Notes: a model not told the origin generated them from the letters alone. A stretch of 64,000 nucleotides of DNA from Pelotalea chapellei (GCF_018531195.1 NZ_JAHDYS010000009.1:1-64000); one strand, 5' to 3'. Positions 18,433 through 27,784 are shown, counted from the first letter of the stretch. Numbers and translations are program-made.

Positions 18433-19754
18433 TTGATACTCTCCCTGAAGGTATTGCTATTCATCGTGCTAGGCAGATCAAAGTTTTTTTCGAAAAGGTA
18501 GTTCAGTTTGACCATGAAGCGATAATCAGCCTTGAAATACGGATCATTGCTGTAGTCGAAAGAGGTTTTTACATTAAGAGTGTCATTTAAAAACCCGGTT
18601 CCGAGACCGACAGATGCGAAAAGAGAGGATGATTTTCCATAAATGGTGCGGTCGTAATGAACATAGGTGACATCACCGGTCACGAATCCAGGCGCAAATT
18701 TCCAGTAGACATAAGCTCTGGTTAGCAGATAGCGGTTTTCAGCCTCGCTACCCTGCATGCGACTGATTTCCGTGCCCACCTCAGATAGAATCTTCCATCG
18801 TCGCGTTGCGATCAATGAATAGTATTGCGATGGCTTGAAGCGGTTCTGGTAGTCATAGTTTTTGAATCGCAGAACAATTTCAGTCTGGTCAGATGGATAC
18901 CAGAAGAGATCGGTGCCGGCTGTGGTCAGAGTGTTCCCACTTCCTTCCAGAAACCTGAAGGGAGGAACACTGTTACGTCTGTTGCTGAAGTAACTTGTGT
19001 AGCGGAAACGCTGCAGGAAGGGTTGGAAAGTAACCGGACCTAAAGGGAGGCGCATCTCATAGGAGTGTTCCCCCCAACTGCTGCTGATCAGGTCATAGGT
19101 GGAATGCCCAAGTAGGTATATGCTTTTTGGAAGGTTTACGGCTAGGTCTCCACCCAGAACATGTTCCCGGGCGGCTCTATTGTCAAGAATATGCTTGTAG
19201 GAAAACCCTGCATCGTATCGGCCTGGGACGGCATAGGTCAGTTTTCCGCCATAGATTAGATCACCTTTTACCCCGCTTGCATTATCAAGCATGGTCGGCA
19301 GTCCGGCATATGCTGAAACGGTTGTGCCAGGTAAGGCGAGAACTTTACCGTATATACCGTCGATATTGTCCCGCGCCACCCCTTCAAATATGTACTGCCG
19401 GCCGGCACGCAGCTGATAGGTTTGTTTCGGGGGAGCATATTGAAGGTAGGCATGAAGGAGTCGGCCGTCGGTGGTACCCCTGTTGTAGTCATCAGCCAGG
19501 TTCAACCGCCCCCATCCGTTAAGGTGCAGGGAAAGACCAGGAACTTTCTTGGTTATATAGTTCAGTTGCAGGTATTCATAGACTGGAGCAGCGTCAGCTT
19601 TGCTGCGATCATTGCGGTCCCTCTGGAACCCACGGAGGATCGTTTCAGAAGAAAGACTTACTTGCTCCGCCTCCCCGGATGAGGCAAAAAGCAGAAGCCC
19701 GGCCACAACCACATATATCCGGCCGCAACATTTCAAGTGCAGCATCTCCCTCAC
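18429..19754 (-). CDS. Outer-membrane porin of a cytochrome conduit (ExtB-like, copy 1)
   Basis: The 441-residue precursor has a Sec signal (VVVAGLLLFASSGEA) followed by alternating hydrophobic and polar strands typical of a beta-barrel. It is related to the porin at 33462-34808: both have SLHLNGWGRLNL/SLHLYGWGRMDL, RAGRQYIFEG/RAGRLFVTEG and an IDG motif. No CxxCH is present, so it is the scaffold and not a heme carrier. The start is uncertain between GTG 19754 and ATG 19745. It sits second in an ExtA-B-C-D-like order. Confidence 0.87.
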   Translation of the reverse strand: MREMLHLKCCGRIYVVVAGLLLFASSGEAEQVSLSSETILRGFQRDRNDRSKADAAPVYEYLQLNYITKKVPGLSLHLNGWGRLNLADDYNRGTTDGRLLHAYLQYAPPKQTYQLRAGRQYIFEGVARDNIDGIYGKVLALPGTTVSAYAGLPTMLDNASGVKGDLIYGGKLTYAVPGRYDAGFSYKHILDNRAAREHVLGGDLAVNLPKSIYLLGHSTYDLISSSWGEHSYEMRLPLGPVTFQPFLQRFRYTSYFSNRRNSVPPFRFLEGSGNTLTTAGTDLFWYPSDQTEIVLRFKNYDYQNRFKPSQYYSLIATRRWKILSEVGTEISRMQGSEAENRYLLTRAYVYWKFAPGFVTGDVTYVHYDRTIYGKSSSLFASVGLGTGFLNDTLNVKTSFDYSNDPYFKADYRFMVKLNYLFEKNFDLPSTMNSNTFRESIK

Positions 19755-19855
19755 TTAATCAAATTAAAATCGCAATAAAAAGCAATAGAAGAAATCTCAG
19801 AAATATGGTGCCGGAGTCCACGGGGAATCCTCGTGAACTCCGGTTGAACTATTAC

Positions 19856-20773
19856 TTATTTGCCGCTTTGCTTCACCGGTGGATCATGAGCATCCTGGTG
19901 ACAGGTCAGGCATAGCGGGAACTTTGCATGCAGGTCTTTGCTGTGAGGCAGGCTGTGGCACTCGGTGCAGGCCGGTTTGTAGCCATGTTTGGTATGATGG
20001 CATGAGGCACAGCTGACCTTGGCGTGTTTGCTGGGCGACTTGCTCCATTTTGCATGGATTTGGTCGTGGCACGAGCCGCATGTGCGGGAATCAACATTAT
20101 TCTTGTATTTTATCTGCAACGGCATATGCACCGGATGACATTCGCTGGCGCAGGTGGCAAATGGTTGCCCCTGAAAATGTGGTTTATGGCATGCATTACA
20201 GCTGGGAATGTACCCGTGGGTTGTATGACAGTTCTGGCATTGCAGTTTGCTATGCTTGCTGGGGAAATTTTTTAATGATTCAAACGGCTGGCTGTGACAG
20301 GTACTGCATGAATTTACCAGCAATGTTGACATGGCCATTTTTTTGGGAGCGTGGGGATTGCCATGGCAACCTGAACAATCAGTGATTTTGGGGCCATGGG
20401 GAGGAGGTACATGGCAATTGCTGCATTTGGGCATCAACTGCTGCCAGTTTTGTTTTACCGGGTTATAGGCATGGAACCTGGTATGGCAGTTGTCGCACTG
20501 GAATTTATGACGACCACCATCATTTTTGAGATCGCGATAAATGCTGGTGTGGCATTGGCCACACTGGACCGGTGTAAGGGAAGCCGGTTCAGCGGAGTAA
20601 AGTTCCGGATTGGGGGATGTACTTGCACCCGCAGGTTTTTCTGCGGCCTTTGTCCCTGCTGAGGGAGATGTTTCTGGTTGAGACTGGCCGAAACTAACGC
20701 ATACGGTCAGGCTCATGGATAGAATAGATGCAGCCAGCATCGTAACCAGCTTGTTTGAAATTCCTGCTTTCAT
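19856..20773 (-). CDS. Periplasmic dodecaheme c-type cytochrome (ExtA-like)
   Basis: The 305-residue precursor has a cleavable Sec signal and no lipobox. It has eleven CxxCH sites and one CX3CH site (CASECH), and is rich in His and Lys. The start at 20773 follows GGAAAGGGG; the open frame extends 22 codons upstream without a ribosome site. As first gene of the operon and a soluble cytochrome it fits ExtA, the periplasmic donor that delivers electrons to the porin-cytochrome complex. There are about 100 bases between its stop and the porin start. Confidence 0.88.
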   Translation of the reverse strand: MKAGISNKLVTMLAASILSMSLTVCVSFGQSQPETSPSAGTKAAEKPAGASTSPNPELYSAEPASLTPVQCGQCHTSIYRDLKNDGGRHKFQCDNCHTRFHAYNPVKQNWQQLMPKCSNCHVPPPHGPKITDCSGCHGNPHAPKKMAMSTLLVNSCSTCHSQPFESLKNFPSKHSKLQCQNCHTTHGYIPSCNACHKPHFQGQPFATCASECHPVHMPLQIKYKNNVDSRTCGSCHDQIHAKWSKSPSKHAKVSCASCHHTKHGYKPACTECHSLPHSKDLHAKFPLCLTCHQDAHDPPVKQSGK

Positions 20774-20890
20774 GAAATTTTCCCCTTTCCTGCTCACCTG
20801 ATAATGCAATGCGGTTGACCTGTATACAATAAGAGGCATTGACCGTACAATATAAAATTTTAAATAACAATATTTTATTAATAATTATCC

Positions 20891-20921
20891 ATTATACTAA
20901 CCTCTCCCGTCATCTTGTCAA
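20891..20921 (-). promoter_or_regulatory. Sigma-70-type promoter of the ext-like operon
   Basis: On the minus strand TTGACA (20921-20916) and TATAAT (20896-20891) are both perfect hexamers, separated by 19 bases. The spacing is 2 longer than ideal, which may indicate activation. The promoter lies about 120 bases ahead of the dodecaheme cytochrome start, within an AT-rich tract. Confidence 0.55.
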
Positions 20922-20979
20922 GTCAGGAAGATGCTTACAAGGCAGAGGCAGCACCAGTTTATTCATTCATGGAGTAGCA

Positions 20980-21009
20980 TTGACAACACCATAGTGCCTC
21001 CACTTTATC
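20980..21009 (+). promoter_or_regulatory. Sigma-70-type promoter of the deacetylase operon
   Basis: TTGACA, an 18-base spacer, then TTTATC, about 100 bases before the GTG start at 21108. It is divergent from the ext-like promoter and about 60 bases from it, so shared regulation of the two operons is possible. Confidence 0.45.
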
Positions 21010-21107
21010 TCCAGATTACCAATGAATTCTCATTTATTCTCAATAGACGGATCATAGAAAATAGTGCATTATTGCCCTCCCAGTTCTAAATATCTGAGGA
21101 GTTTTCT

Positions 21108-22268
21108 GTGTCTGCTGCCCGTACAGCACTAATATATTCACCTCTCTTCGGCAGCTACAGCTATGGCGACGACCACCCCTTCAAGCTTCAGCGCTATCAT
21201 CTTACCCACCATCTTATGGAAACCTATGGCTTACTGAATCTGCCAAACATGAAGATTCAAGGTTGCTGCCCGATTGACGAGGATCGGGCGTTGAGTTTCC
21301 ATTCCAAGGCATACATTGAGAGGCTGAAGGAATTCAGTGCCTCGACCGAACCCCGTGCTGATTTTGTTTTTGGGCTGGGAGATGCAGATTGTCCTGTTTT
21401 CAAGGGGCTATATGATTGTGCGGCCTTGGGCGCTGGGGCCACTCTAGAGGCTGCGCGCCTGGTGGAAGAGGAAGGCTTTGATATTGCTTTTAACCTTGCC
21501 GGTGGCTGGCATCATGCACATCGCAGCCGAGCCTCCGGATTCTCTTATTTGAATGATGCGGTGCTGGCTATCAATTGGTTGGTGGAGCGGGGACGTCGAG
21601 TGGTGTATCTGGATATTGACGCCCATCATGGTGACGGAGTCCAGGAAGGCTTCTACGACAGTGACTGTGTTCTGACAATTTCGCTGCATGAGAGCGGCAT
21701 CTATTTTTTCCCGGGAACCGGATTCGAGGACGAGATAGGGACAGGCCGAGGGAAAGGCTACTCAGTTAACCTTCCTCTTTTAGCGCATACGGATGATGCC
21801 CTGTATATGAAGGCATTCGACGAAGTTGCTTATCCATTGCTGGCGGCCTTCAATCCGGATGTAATAGTGACTCAGATAGGTGCGGATACCTTTCGGACTG
21901 ACCCGCTCACCCGTCTGGAAATTACCACTCACAGTTACAGCTATATCATGCGCAAGCTCAAGGCGCTCAAAATCCCCTGGGTGGCACTTGGCGGTGGTGG
22001 TTATGATCTGATGAATACTGCCCGGGCCTGGACCCTGGCCTGGTCGATTATGAACGGTGTCGAACTCAATCCGCGTCTGCCGACTGCCTTTACCCGGAAA
22101 ATCAAAAAAATGGGTTACCCACATCGCGTACTACTGGATGCCATGCATTGGTCAGATGACCATGATCGTAACCTGGCTCTGGAAGCAGTCGAGAAGAGCA
22201 TCAGCAGAATCAAGAAAACGATCTTCCCTGGTATAATCGGATCCTATGGTGAAACTTCCGGAGAATAG
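21108..22268 (+). CDS. Histone deacetylase family (AcuC-like) deacetylase
   Basis: The 386-residue zinc-dependent deacetylase has the active-site motifs WHHAHR (tandem His), DIDAHHGDG (Asp and His zinc ligands), GADTFRTDPL (third Asp ligand) and LGGGGYD with the catalytic Tyr. Bacterial relatives remove acetyl groups from proteins such as acetyl-CoA synthetase or from small molecules; the substrate here is unknown. The start is a GTG preceded by TGAGGA. It overlaps the next gene by 23 bases and begins a tight operon. Confidence 0.93.
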   Translation: MSAARTALIYSPLFGSYSYGDDHPFKLQRYHLTHHLMETYGLLNLPNMKIQGCCPIDEDRALSFHSKAYIERLKEFSASTEPRADFVFGLGDADCPVFKGLYDCAALGAGATLEAARLVEEEGFDIAFNLAGGWHHAHRSRASGFSYLNDAVLAINWLVERGRRVVYLDIDAHHGDGVQEGFYDSDCVLTISLHESGIYFFPGTGFEDEIGTGRGKGYSVNLPLLAHTDDALYMKAFDEVAYPLLAAFNPDVIVTQIGADTFRTDPLTRLEITTHSYSYIMRKLKALKIPWVALGGGGYDLMNTARAWTLAWSIMNGVELNPRLPTAFTRKIKKMGYPHRVLLDAMHWSDDHDRNLALEAVEKSISRIKKTIFPGIIGSYGETSGE

Positions 22269-23085
22269 CCGGCTGGTTGATGCCGCCGGACAGCCCTTGA
22301 GTTCACTCAAGGCGATCAACCGTCTGCAAGAGTCGGAAAAAATAACAATATACAGCCGACTTCTGCCTGGGCGTCTGGCCAGGTTGCTGAATATTGATCT
22401 TGAAGACCCCCTTCGTCTTGCTCAGAATGGAGTGTTTAAGGTCGTTGCACCCTCGGGTCTGTCGCTGGTTCGAATAGCAGTACATAGTGGTTCAAGTCAG
22501 GATGCCGTGTTTTTTGTGGAGTTGTCGGATACGCAGTTTCACCAGATGGAGCTTTCCTTCTGCATGATTCGTGACCCCGATGCTCCCCGGTTTGATGTGG
22601 ATATGGATGCAGAGGGCAGAAACAACTGGTTCACTTCCCATGGCCGCAATATTCCCGAAGAGGTCCGTGCCATGTCTGCGGGATTATTTCCCAACCAGGT
22701 ACGTCGGGGATTGAGAATGTTCGGGGAATTCCTGCCGCTTCTGGAGCTGTTCACCGATGCCCTGGGAATTGAAATGATTATGGCTGAACCGCTGACCTAT
22801 GACAATGCTATCCGCTACGAAAAATATGGTTTTGACTATCTGCGCGGCAAACGTTTGATGCTGGAGATCAATAGGGAGTTTCAGCCGGGCGGGAGATACT
22901 ACATGAAACTGGACAGCTCGAGTCCTTTTCGAAGACCCGGTGCAGAGCACACGGTGAGGGGCAGAAGTTGGGCCATTCATGACGGTGTTCTGGACGAGCC
23001 GTGGGATGAAGTGCAGATTTACAAGGTAATCGGCGTGCATGCCGGTGTGAATACATTTCCTGAAAGGATGCAGGAGCAGCAATGA
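22246..23085 (+). CDS. Hypothetical protein, possibly acetyltransferase-related
   Basis: The 279-residue soluble protein has no family I recognise securely. The segment TYDNAIRYEKYGFDYLRGKR near residue 190 resembles the end of a GNAT acetyltransferase (N-A-x-x-YEKxGF), but the acetyl-CoA P-loop is not clear. It overlaps the deacetylase gene at its start and the TPR gene by 4 bases at its end, so the three products are probably made together. A role in substrate recognition or acetylation is only a suggestion from context. Confidence 0.7.
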   Translation: MVKLPENSRLVDAAGQPLSSLKAINRLQESEKITIYSRLLPGRLARLLNIDLEDPLRLAQNGVFKVVAPSGLSLVRIAVHSGSSQDAVFFVELSDTQFHQMELSFCMIRDPDAPRFDVDMDAEGRNNWFTSHGRNIPEEVRAMSAGLFPNQVRRGLRMFGEFLPLLELFTDALGIEMIMAEPLTYDNAIRYEKYGFDYLRGKRLMLEINREFQPGGRYYMKLDSSSPFRRPGAEHTVRGRSWAIHDGVLDEPWDEVQIYKVIGVHAGVNTFPERMQEQQ

Positions 23086-23990
23086 ACAGTGAACAGGAAG
23101 TCAAGCCAACAGCACTTGATGGTATCAAGTACTATTCGCCTCCGGCCGGTTTTATACTTCACGGACGTGATGGGCGGGTCAGCATTCCCTGGGATGGCAA
23201 GCCGCCGTTTCCGCTTCTGGATGAAGATTTTTTTGCGGCAGAACAGTCCGGCGCACCGGATTACGATATGGTGGGACGCGGCATCTATCAGGCTCTGCGG
23301 CTTAATCCCGACTGCACCTTTGCAGCCGATTATGCAGCACTGCTCAAGGATGCCTATCCGCATGTCATTTCCGAGTTAGGCGGGCAGATAATTATGCTCG
23401 ATGCCAAGGAGGTGGATACTCCCTATCTTGATCGCAAGATCAATTTCCTGAGGATCATGTTACTTCTCGATCCCGGCAATGCCGGCCTCTGCCGGGAGAT
23501 TGCGCGAACCTTTGCAGATAAGGGAGCACGGCTCTCCACGCTCCACCAGGCCGTACCCAGTTGGTACTCGGCGGAAAAATATCTGAAAAAGGCGCTGGAA
23601 CTTGACCCTGATGATCGCGACAGTCTTTATGAGTATGGGGAAGCTCTTTACGTGCTGGGGCGTTACGACCAGGCTGCGGAGATCTGGCAGAAGGCGGTTG
23701 CTGGCTGTGATGATGCCGGGAAGCGCAAAATTGAAGCTCGCATTGCCGCTATTTTTACCGGCAAGCTTCCTTTGGTGCCGCCGGTGGATTACCTGACGGC
23801 CCTGGCAGTGGCGGTGGAGGAGCATCAGGCCGGTCGCAATGATGAGTCTGCCGGGATAATCGAAGATGTGTTGGCTGACCCGGTGTTCAGCCAACAGTTT
23901 CCCATGAATGAGATTCATTTTCTGCTTGGAACTTGTTATGAGGAAATGGGAATGATGGACGAGGCCGCCAAGGCTTTCAAGAGGAGTTGA
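23082..23990 (+). CDS. TPR-repeat protein
   Basis: The 302-residue soluble protein holds recognisable TPR units around residues 165-205 (YLKKALELDPDDRDSLYEYG, then ALYVLGRYDQAAEIWQKAV) and at the C terminus (LLGTCYEEMGMMDEAAKAFK). The N-terminal 150 residues are not recognised. It is coupled to the gene before it (ATGA overlap) and followed within 1 base by a 36-codon gene. A scaffold or adaptor role is usual for TPR proteins. Confidence 0.75.
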   Translation: MNSEQEVKPTALDGIKYYSPPAGFILHGRDGRVSIPWDGKPPFPLLDEDFFAAEQSGAPDYDMVGRGIYQALRLNPDCTFAADYAALLKDAYPHVISELGGQIIMLDAKEVDTPYLDRKINFLRIMLLLDPGNAGLCREIARTFADKGARLSTLHQAVPSWYSAEKYLKKALELDPDDRDSLYEYGEALYVLGRYDQAAEIWQKAVAGCDDAGKRKIEARIAAIFTGKLPLVPPVDYLTALAVAVEEHQAGRNDESAGIIEDVLADPVFSQQFPMNEIHFLLGTCYEEMGMMDEAAKAFKRS

Positions 23991-23991
23991 T

Positions 23992-24102
23992 ATGTTCGGA
24001 TTCAGCACGGCTGACTGGATCTTTATCGGTTTCATCCTTATCGTTATCTACGCCTGTGTTGCTTTGAGCGCGCTGGTTCAGAAAAAGAAGAAGGGACACT
24101 GA
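23992..24102 (+). CDS. 36-residue single-pass membrane miniprotein
   Basis: The ATG at 23992 follows GAGGAG by 5 bases and opens a 36-codon frame: a short N terminus, one hydrophobic helix (WIFIGFILIVIYACVALSAL) and a positively charged end (QKKKKGH). The Lys tail predicts an N-out, C-in orientation. It starts 1 base after the TPR gene stop, so it is in the operon. Its size, ribosome site and helix make it a credible small protein; function unknown. Confidence 0.65.
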   Translation: MFGFSTADWIFIGFILIVIYACVALSALVQKKKKGH

Positions 24103-24201
24103 TTATGTATTGTGTGGCTGGTTGGATCGCTGCATTTTCAAGGAATACCGGATACCGGAACGATAGGGCCTGTTGGCCGGGAAACCACGTGCGAGGTCCA
24201 A

Positions 24202-24651
24202 ATGGAAGAACTTGATGACGATCATGAAAACGAGCGCCGCCCTCTGCCGATGGTTTTGTTGGGGGGGCTGTATCTGTTTTTTCTTATGTTGACCATGTCC
24301 ACCTTTGGCCATCCCTATCCCCTGTTTGGGATGATTCTGCAGGGGAGGGTAGCTGAAGTTGTGGTCTTCATGGACAGCATTATCTGTCTGTATCTCTTTC
24401 TGGGGTTAATGAAGAGGCAACAGCTGACCTGGTATCTGCTGCTGGGCTACAACATATTCGAAATGGTCAATACGCTGGTTAACCTGCGGTTTATAACGGC
24501 ATCGGAACTTGAAAAAATGATGGGACAGCCGGTGGATCCTCAGGCATTAATCAACAATAATATTTCTGTCTTGATCGCAATCGTGCTGCTTACCATATTT
24601 ATCTACCGTAGCCGCCAGTATTTCAGCAATCGCTCAAACTTTTTATTCTGA
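24202..24651 (+). CDS. Hypothetical four-helix membrane protein
   Basis: I start this gene at ATG 24202, with GAGG 7 bases before it; a GTG-led frame from 24112 has no ribosome site. The 149 residues begin with an acidic stretch (EELDDDHENE) followed by four hydrophobic segments, the last ending in YRSRQYF. No family is recognised. It is the last gene of the deacetylase operon before the MtrA-like cytochrome, 49 bases downstream. Confidence 0.65.
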   Translation: MEELDDDHENERRPLPMVLLGGLYLFFLMLTMSTFGHPYPLFGMILQGRVAEVVVFMDSIICLYLFLGLMKRQQLTWYLLLGYNIFEMVNTLVNLRFITASELEKMMGQPVDPQALINNNISVLIAIVLLTIFIYRSRQYFSNRSNFLF

Positions 24652-24700
24652 CGGTACGAATACTGCTTTAGTTTTTCTAAACATTCATTGAGGAACTGTT

Positions 24701-25678
24701 ATGCACATTTCCATTGTACCGGTGCTGATTGCCATGCTGGTTGTTTCGGCATGCACAGCTTTGAAAGAGGGATACCCGCTTCTACCTGTCAGCGAGTACG
24801 AAAAAATGGTGGTTGGCCGCCTTGATGCTGATTACGTGGGAACCGATAACTGTGTCGCCAAATGTCATAAGCACGACAAACTTACCAATGATTTCAAACT
24901 GAGCGTTCACGGTGAGCAGATCACGCCGCAAACCGGTCTGCCGTTGGTTAACTGTGAATCCTGTCATGGGCCCGGCAGCCTGGCCATTGACAAAATTGAA
25001 AAGAACAGACAGTTGCTGGGAGAAGCGGGAGATAAATGCGATTTTTCCAAGCTGCTGGATCTGAAAACCTTGCCCCCACAGGCCCAGTCACTTATCTGCC
25101 TCAAATGCCATTCTGCTGCTTCGACCCCCGCTTTGGCCCAGTGGCATACCAGCGTTCATGCGCTTAACGACCTAAGTTGCTTCGACTGTCATAAACTGCA
25201 CGAAGGCCCTCACCAGAAGGTAAGCCGCGATAAGATGGCCGAGCTATGCTACGGCTGCCACCCGGATGTTAAAGCACAATTCAGTTTGTTTTCCCGCCAC
25301 CCGGTGCGGGAGAAGAAAATGGGCTGCTTCGACTGCCATGAGCCACACGGATCCTCTCTTCCTGCACTGCTCAAGGGGAACAGTCAGCGGGATATGTGTA
25401 CGCGTTGCCATATGGAGAAGAGTGGCCCGTTCGTGTATGAGCATGGCGACGTAACTGAAACCTGCACCAACTGCCACGCTCCTCACGGTTCGGTCAACCG
25501 CCGCTTGCTGGCGGCAGCCATGCCCTTTCTCTGCATCCAATGCCATAGTCCGGGACACCGCAACATTCTTGACGATAAAACCAAGCCCCTGTTCGCCAAT
25601 CGCTGCACTGACTGCCATTCCACTATTCATGGCTCTGATACGCCAGATAATCGTGGTTTCGGAACCTTGAGGAAATGA
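24701..25678 (+). CDS. MtrA/DmsE-like decaheme cytochrome, lipoprotein form
   Basis: The 325-residue precursor has nine CxxCH sites plus an initial CX3CH (CVAKCH), arranged as in MtrA/DmsE decaheme cytochromes with CxxCH-x(3)-H doublets such as CHEPHG and CHAPHG. Unlike the soluble Shewanella MtrA it carries a lipobox (LVVSAC, Cys at residue 18), so it is predicted to be membrane-anchored. It overlaps the MtrB-like porin gene by 4 bases, which strongly implies a cytochrome-in-barrel complex that moves electrons through the outer membrane. Confidence 0.9.
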   Translation: MHISIVPVLIAMLVVSACTALKEGYPLLPVSEYEKMVVGRLDADYVGTDNCVAKCHKHDKLTNDFKLSVHGEQITPQTGLPLVNCESCHGPGSLAIDKIEKNRQLLGEAGDKCDFSKLLDLKTLPPQAQSLICLKCHSAASTPALAQWHTSVHALNDLSCFDCHKLHEGPHQKVSRDKMAELCYGCHPDVKAQFSLFSRHPVREKKMGCFDCHEPHGSSLPALLKGNSQRDMCTRCHMEKSGPFVYEHGDVTETCTNCHAPHGSVNRRLLAAAMPFLCIQCHSPGHRNILDDKTKPLFANRCTDCHSTIHGSDTPDNRGFGTLRK

Positions 25679-27777
25679 TCATGGTCCAGCGCCTTTCGAA
25701 CCTTTCTGTGGTGCCGGGAAGAGCTACCTTCCTGGCACCAGCGCTCCTCATGTCCTTGATGTTTAGTAATCCGGCATGTGCGGCTGCCGAACCGGTTGAT
25801 GCTGCGGAATCGGAGCCTGTGTTTAGTGAGTCAAATGAACCCGCCACGACAGTGAACAATGTTTCACTGGCTGCTGGATATCGGTTCCTGACTCCAGATG
25901 GTCCTCCAACTGCTGCTGCACCTTATGAACGATTTAAATCAGGGGCAACCGGAGGTTTTTCAGCTGCGACCCTAGGTTCCAATTTGAAGCTCAATGTTAA
26001 CGGGACCTTCCTCCATGAGGACGACTATCAGAGCGAACTGGCATTCGACTATCGTGGCTTTGTACGGCTGCAGGCCTCCAGTGAGGCGATGTGGCACAAT
26101 CTGCTGCGCGAGCAGATATATCCTGGTACTCAGCTCTTCCTCAACGAGCTGGATCCTGGAGAAACCTATGGTGTCCGTACTACCACAACCCAGGCTCGTG
26201 CCCGCATCAAGCTAGGCAATAATCCATTTCACCTCAACCTGGGGTATTGGGAGTTGAGGCGCCATGGAAGCGAGCAATTACGCTTTTCCGACCATTACTG
26301 GTCAGCTGATCCCCAGACCCTTTCCGGTAGCATTATCACCCAGGCCAACCATGTTGATCGTATCACCCGCGAGGGAACTGTTGGGGTGGACGCCCACCTT
26401 GGACCTGTAGATTTTTCCTATGGTTTTCGTATCCGTGATTTCTCTAATAGGGCCGAAGATCCCCGCTACGATTTTAACATTAATGCTTTTGGTGCACTTG
26501 TTCCTGGAATTCATGCCCACGATGTAATCCCCGACAGCCGGGTCGCCTCACATACTTTCAAGCTTTTTTCCGATATGAGCGGAGGTCTTGTGGCGTCTGG
26601 TGTCTACACCCTGACCGAGAGGGAGAACAGGGGAGGGCATGGCGAAGCTGTACCTTCCGAGCGTCCTTCGGATGTCATTCATCTGGCAGCTGGAGATTTC
26701 AGCTATACTCCCTCCAAATCCCATTCAGTGACCCTGAAATATCGGCATCAGGAAATCGAGCGTACCACTCCTTCTGCTCTATCGTATCCTTTTGCGGCAA
26801 TTAAGTTTCTCAATCCGGCACCCTCAACCAGCAGGGATGTGGTGACCGCTTCAGTCATCTTCCGGCCATATCCCAGGATGATTTACCGTTTGGAGTACAA
26901 TGCTGACCTGGAATCCCGCGACGGGGTCCGTGATGCCCAGGCACCTCTTGAATCAAGCGGTGCGTACCATTCCGACAGCCGTCTGACCCATACCGGCACA
27001 ACCTCCTTCTACTGGCGGCCTGCCAGCGGATTGAAACTCAATGGTTCCTACAGTTATGCTGCCTGTGACAACCCAACCTACCGCGCCTCATTCAGTGATC
27101 GTCATACCGGAAAACTGCTGCTGACTTATACGAAGACCGGGAAATGGGGGGTGACTGGCAGTTATCTGGTCCAGCATGCGAATGGTGAAAGCAGCGCCTC
27201 GGTCACTCCTCCTCCTGCAACGGATCTCTTTATTAGTACCGGTAACGATCCCTCATCTCATCTTCTTCCCCGGCAAAGTCGCAGCAACTCTGCCACCGCC
27301 GGTGTCTGGTTCAGTCCTCTTGAGCGCCTGACGATTACCACCAGCTATTCTTTCCTTGAGTCGGAGATCAACCAGACTGCATTGCTCACCGAACTCTCCC
27401 GGAATGCCCTGGCTGCTACCCGCTATCTCTCCACAAGCCATGTCTACGGGATCGATGCCAATTATGCTGTAACCGAACTGCTTGATCTTTCCCTGTCCCT
27501 TCAGCAGGTTTTTTCAAAAGCGTTCTTCGACGTTCCGCTTATTACTCCATTCAGTGCTACTGACAGCTTTGGCGCAACCCAATATAATTCCACCGGCATA
27601 ACCGGATTAACCAGGCTGGATACTACTGAAACCGGTCTATCTGCACGCGCTGATTGGCGGGCGACGCCACATCTTGGATGTGTCCTTGATTATAGTTTCA
27701 GGGTCTATGATTCAGGAAATGTCGCTTATGATGGCTCGGTCCATACGACAATGATCTCCTTGAAGGCGCGATGGTAA
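25675..27777 (+). CDS. MtrB/PioB-family outer-membrane porin
   Basis: The 700-residue precursor has a signal peptide ending near ACAAAE and many amphipathic strands, ending in LKARW with a terminal aromatic residue as in Gram-negative barrels. Length and pairing with the decaheme cytochrome fit the MtrB/PioB family (about 28 strands), which sheathes MtrA. The N-terminal CxxC found in some Shewanella MtrB proteins is absent. No OmcA/MtrC gene is in this operon. Confidence 0.88.
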   Translation: MIMVQRLSNLSVVPGRATFLAPALLMSLMFSNPACAAAEPVDAAESEPVFSESNEPATTVNNVSLAAGYRFLTPDGPPTAAAPYERFKSGATGGFSAATLGSNLKLNVNGTFLHEDDYQSELAFDYRGFVRLQASSEAMWHNLLREQIYPGTQLFLNELDPGETYGVRTTTTQARARIKLGNNPFHLNLGYWELRRHGSEQLRFSDHYWSADPQTLSGSIITQANHVDRITREGTVGVDAHLGPVDFSYGFRIRDFSNRAEDPRYDFNINAFGALVPGIHAHDVIPDSRVASHTFKLFSDMSGGLVASGVYTLTERENRGGHGEAVPSERPSDVIHLAAGDFSYTPSKSHSVTLKYRHQEIERTTPSALSYPFAAIKFLNPAPSTSRDVVTASVIFRPYPRMIYRLEYNADLESRDGVRDAQAPLESSGAYHSDSRLTHTGTTSFYWRPASGLKLNGSYSYAACDNPTYRASFSDRHTGKLLLTYTKTGKWGVTGSYLVQHANGESSASVTPPPATDLFISTGNDPSSHLLPRQSRSNSATAGVWFSPLERLTITTSYSFLESEINQTALLTELSRNALAATRYLSTSHVYGIDANYAVTELLDLSLSLQQVFSKAFFDVPLITPFSATDSFGATQYNSTGITGLTRLDTTETGLSARADWRATPHLGCVLDYSFRVYDSGNVAYDGSVHTTMISLKARW

Positions 27778-27784
27778 CTCCGGG

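Noticed and set aside
20976-20995. Sigma-54 site for the ext-like operon (GG-N10-GC on the minus strand)
   Set aside because: The -24 element departs from TGGCA at several positions and perfect sigma-70 hexamers lie closer to the gene.
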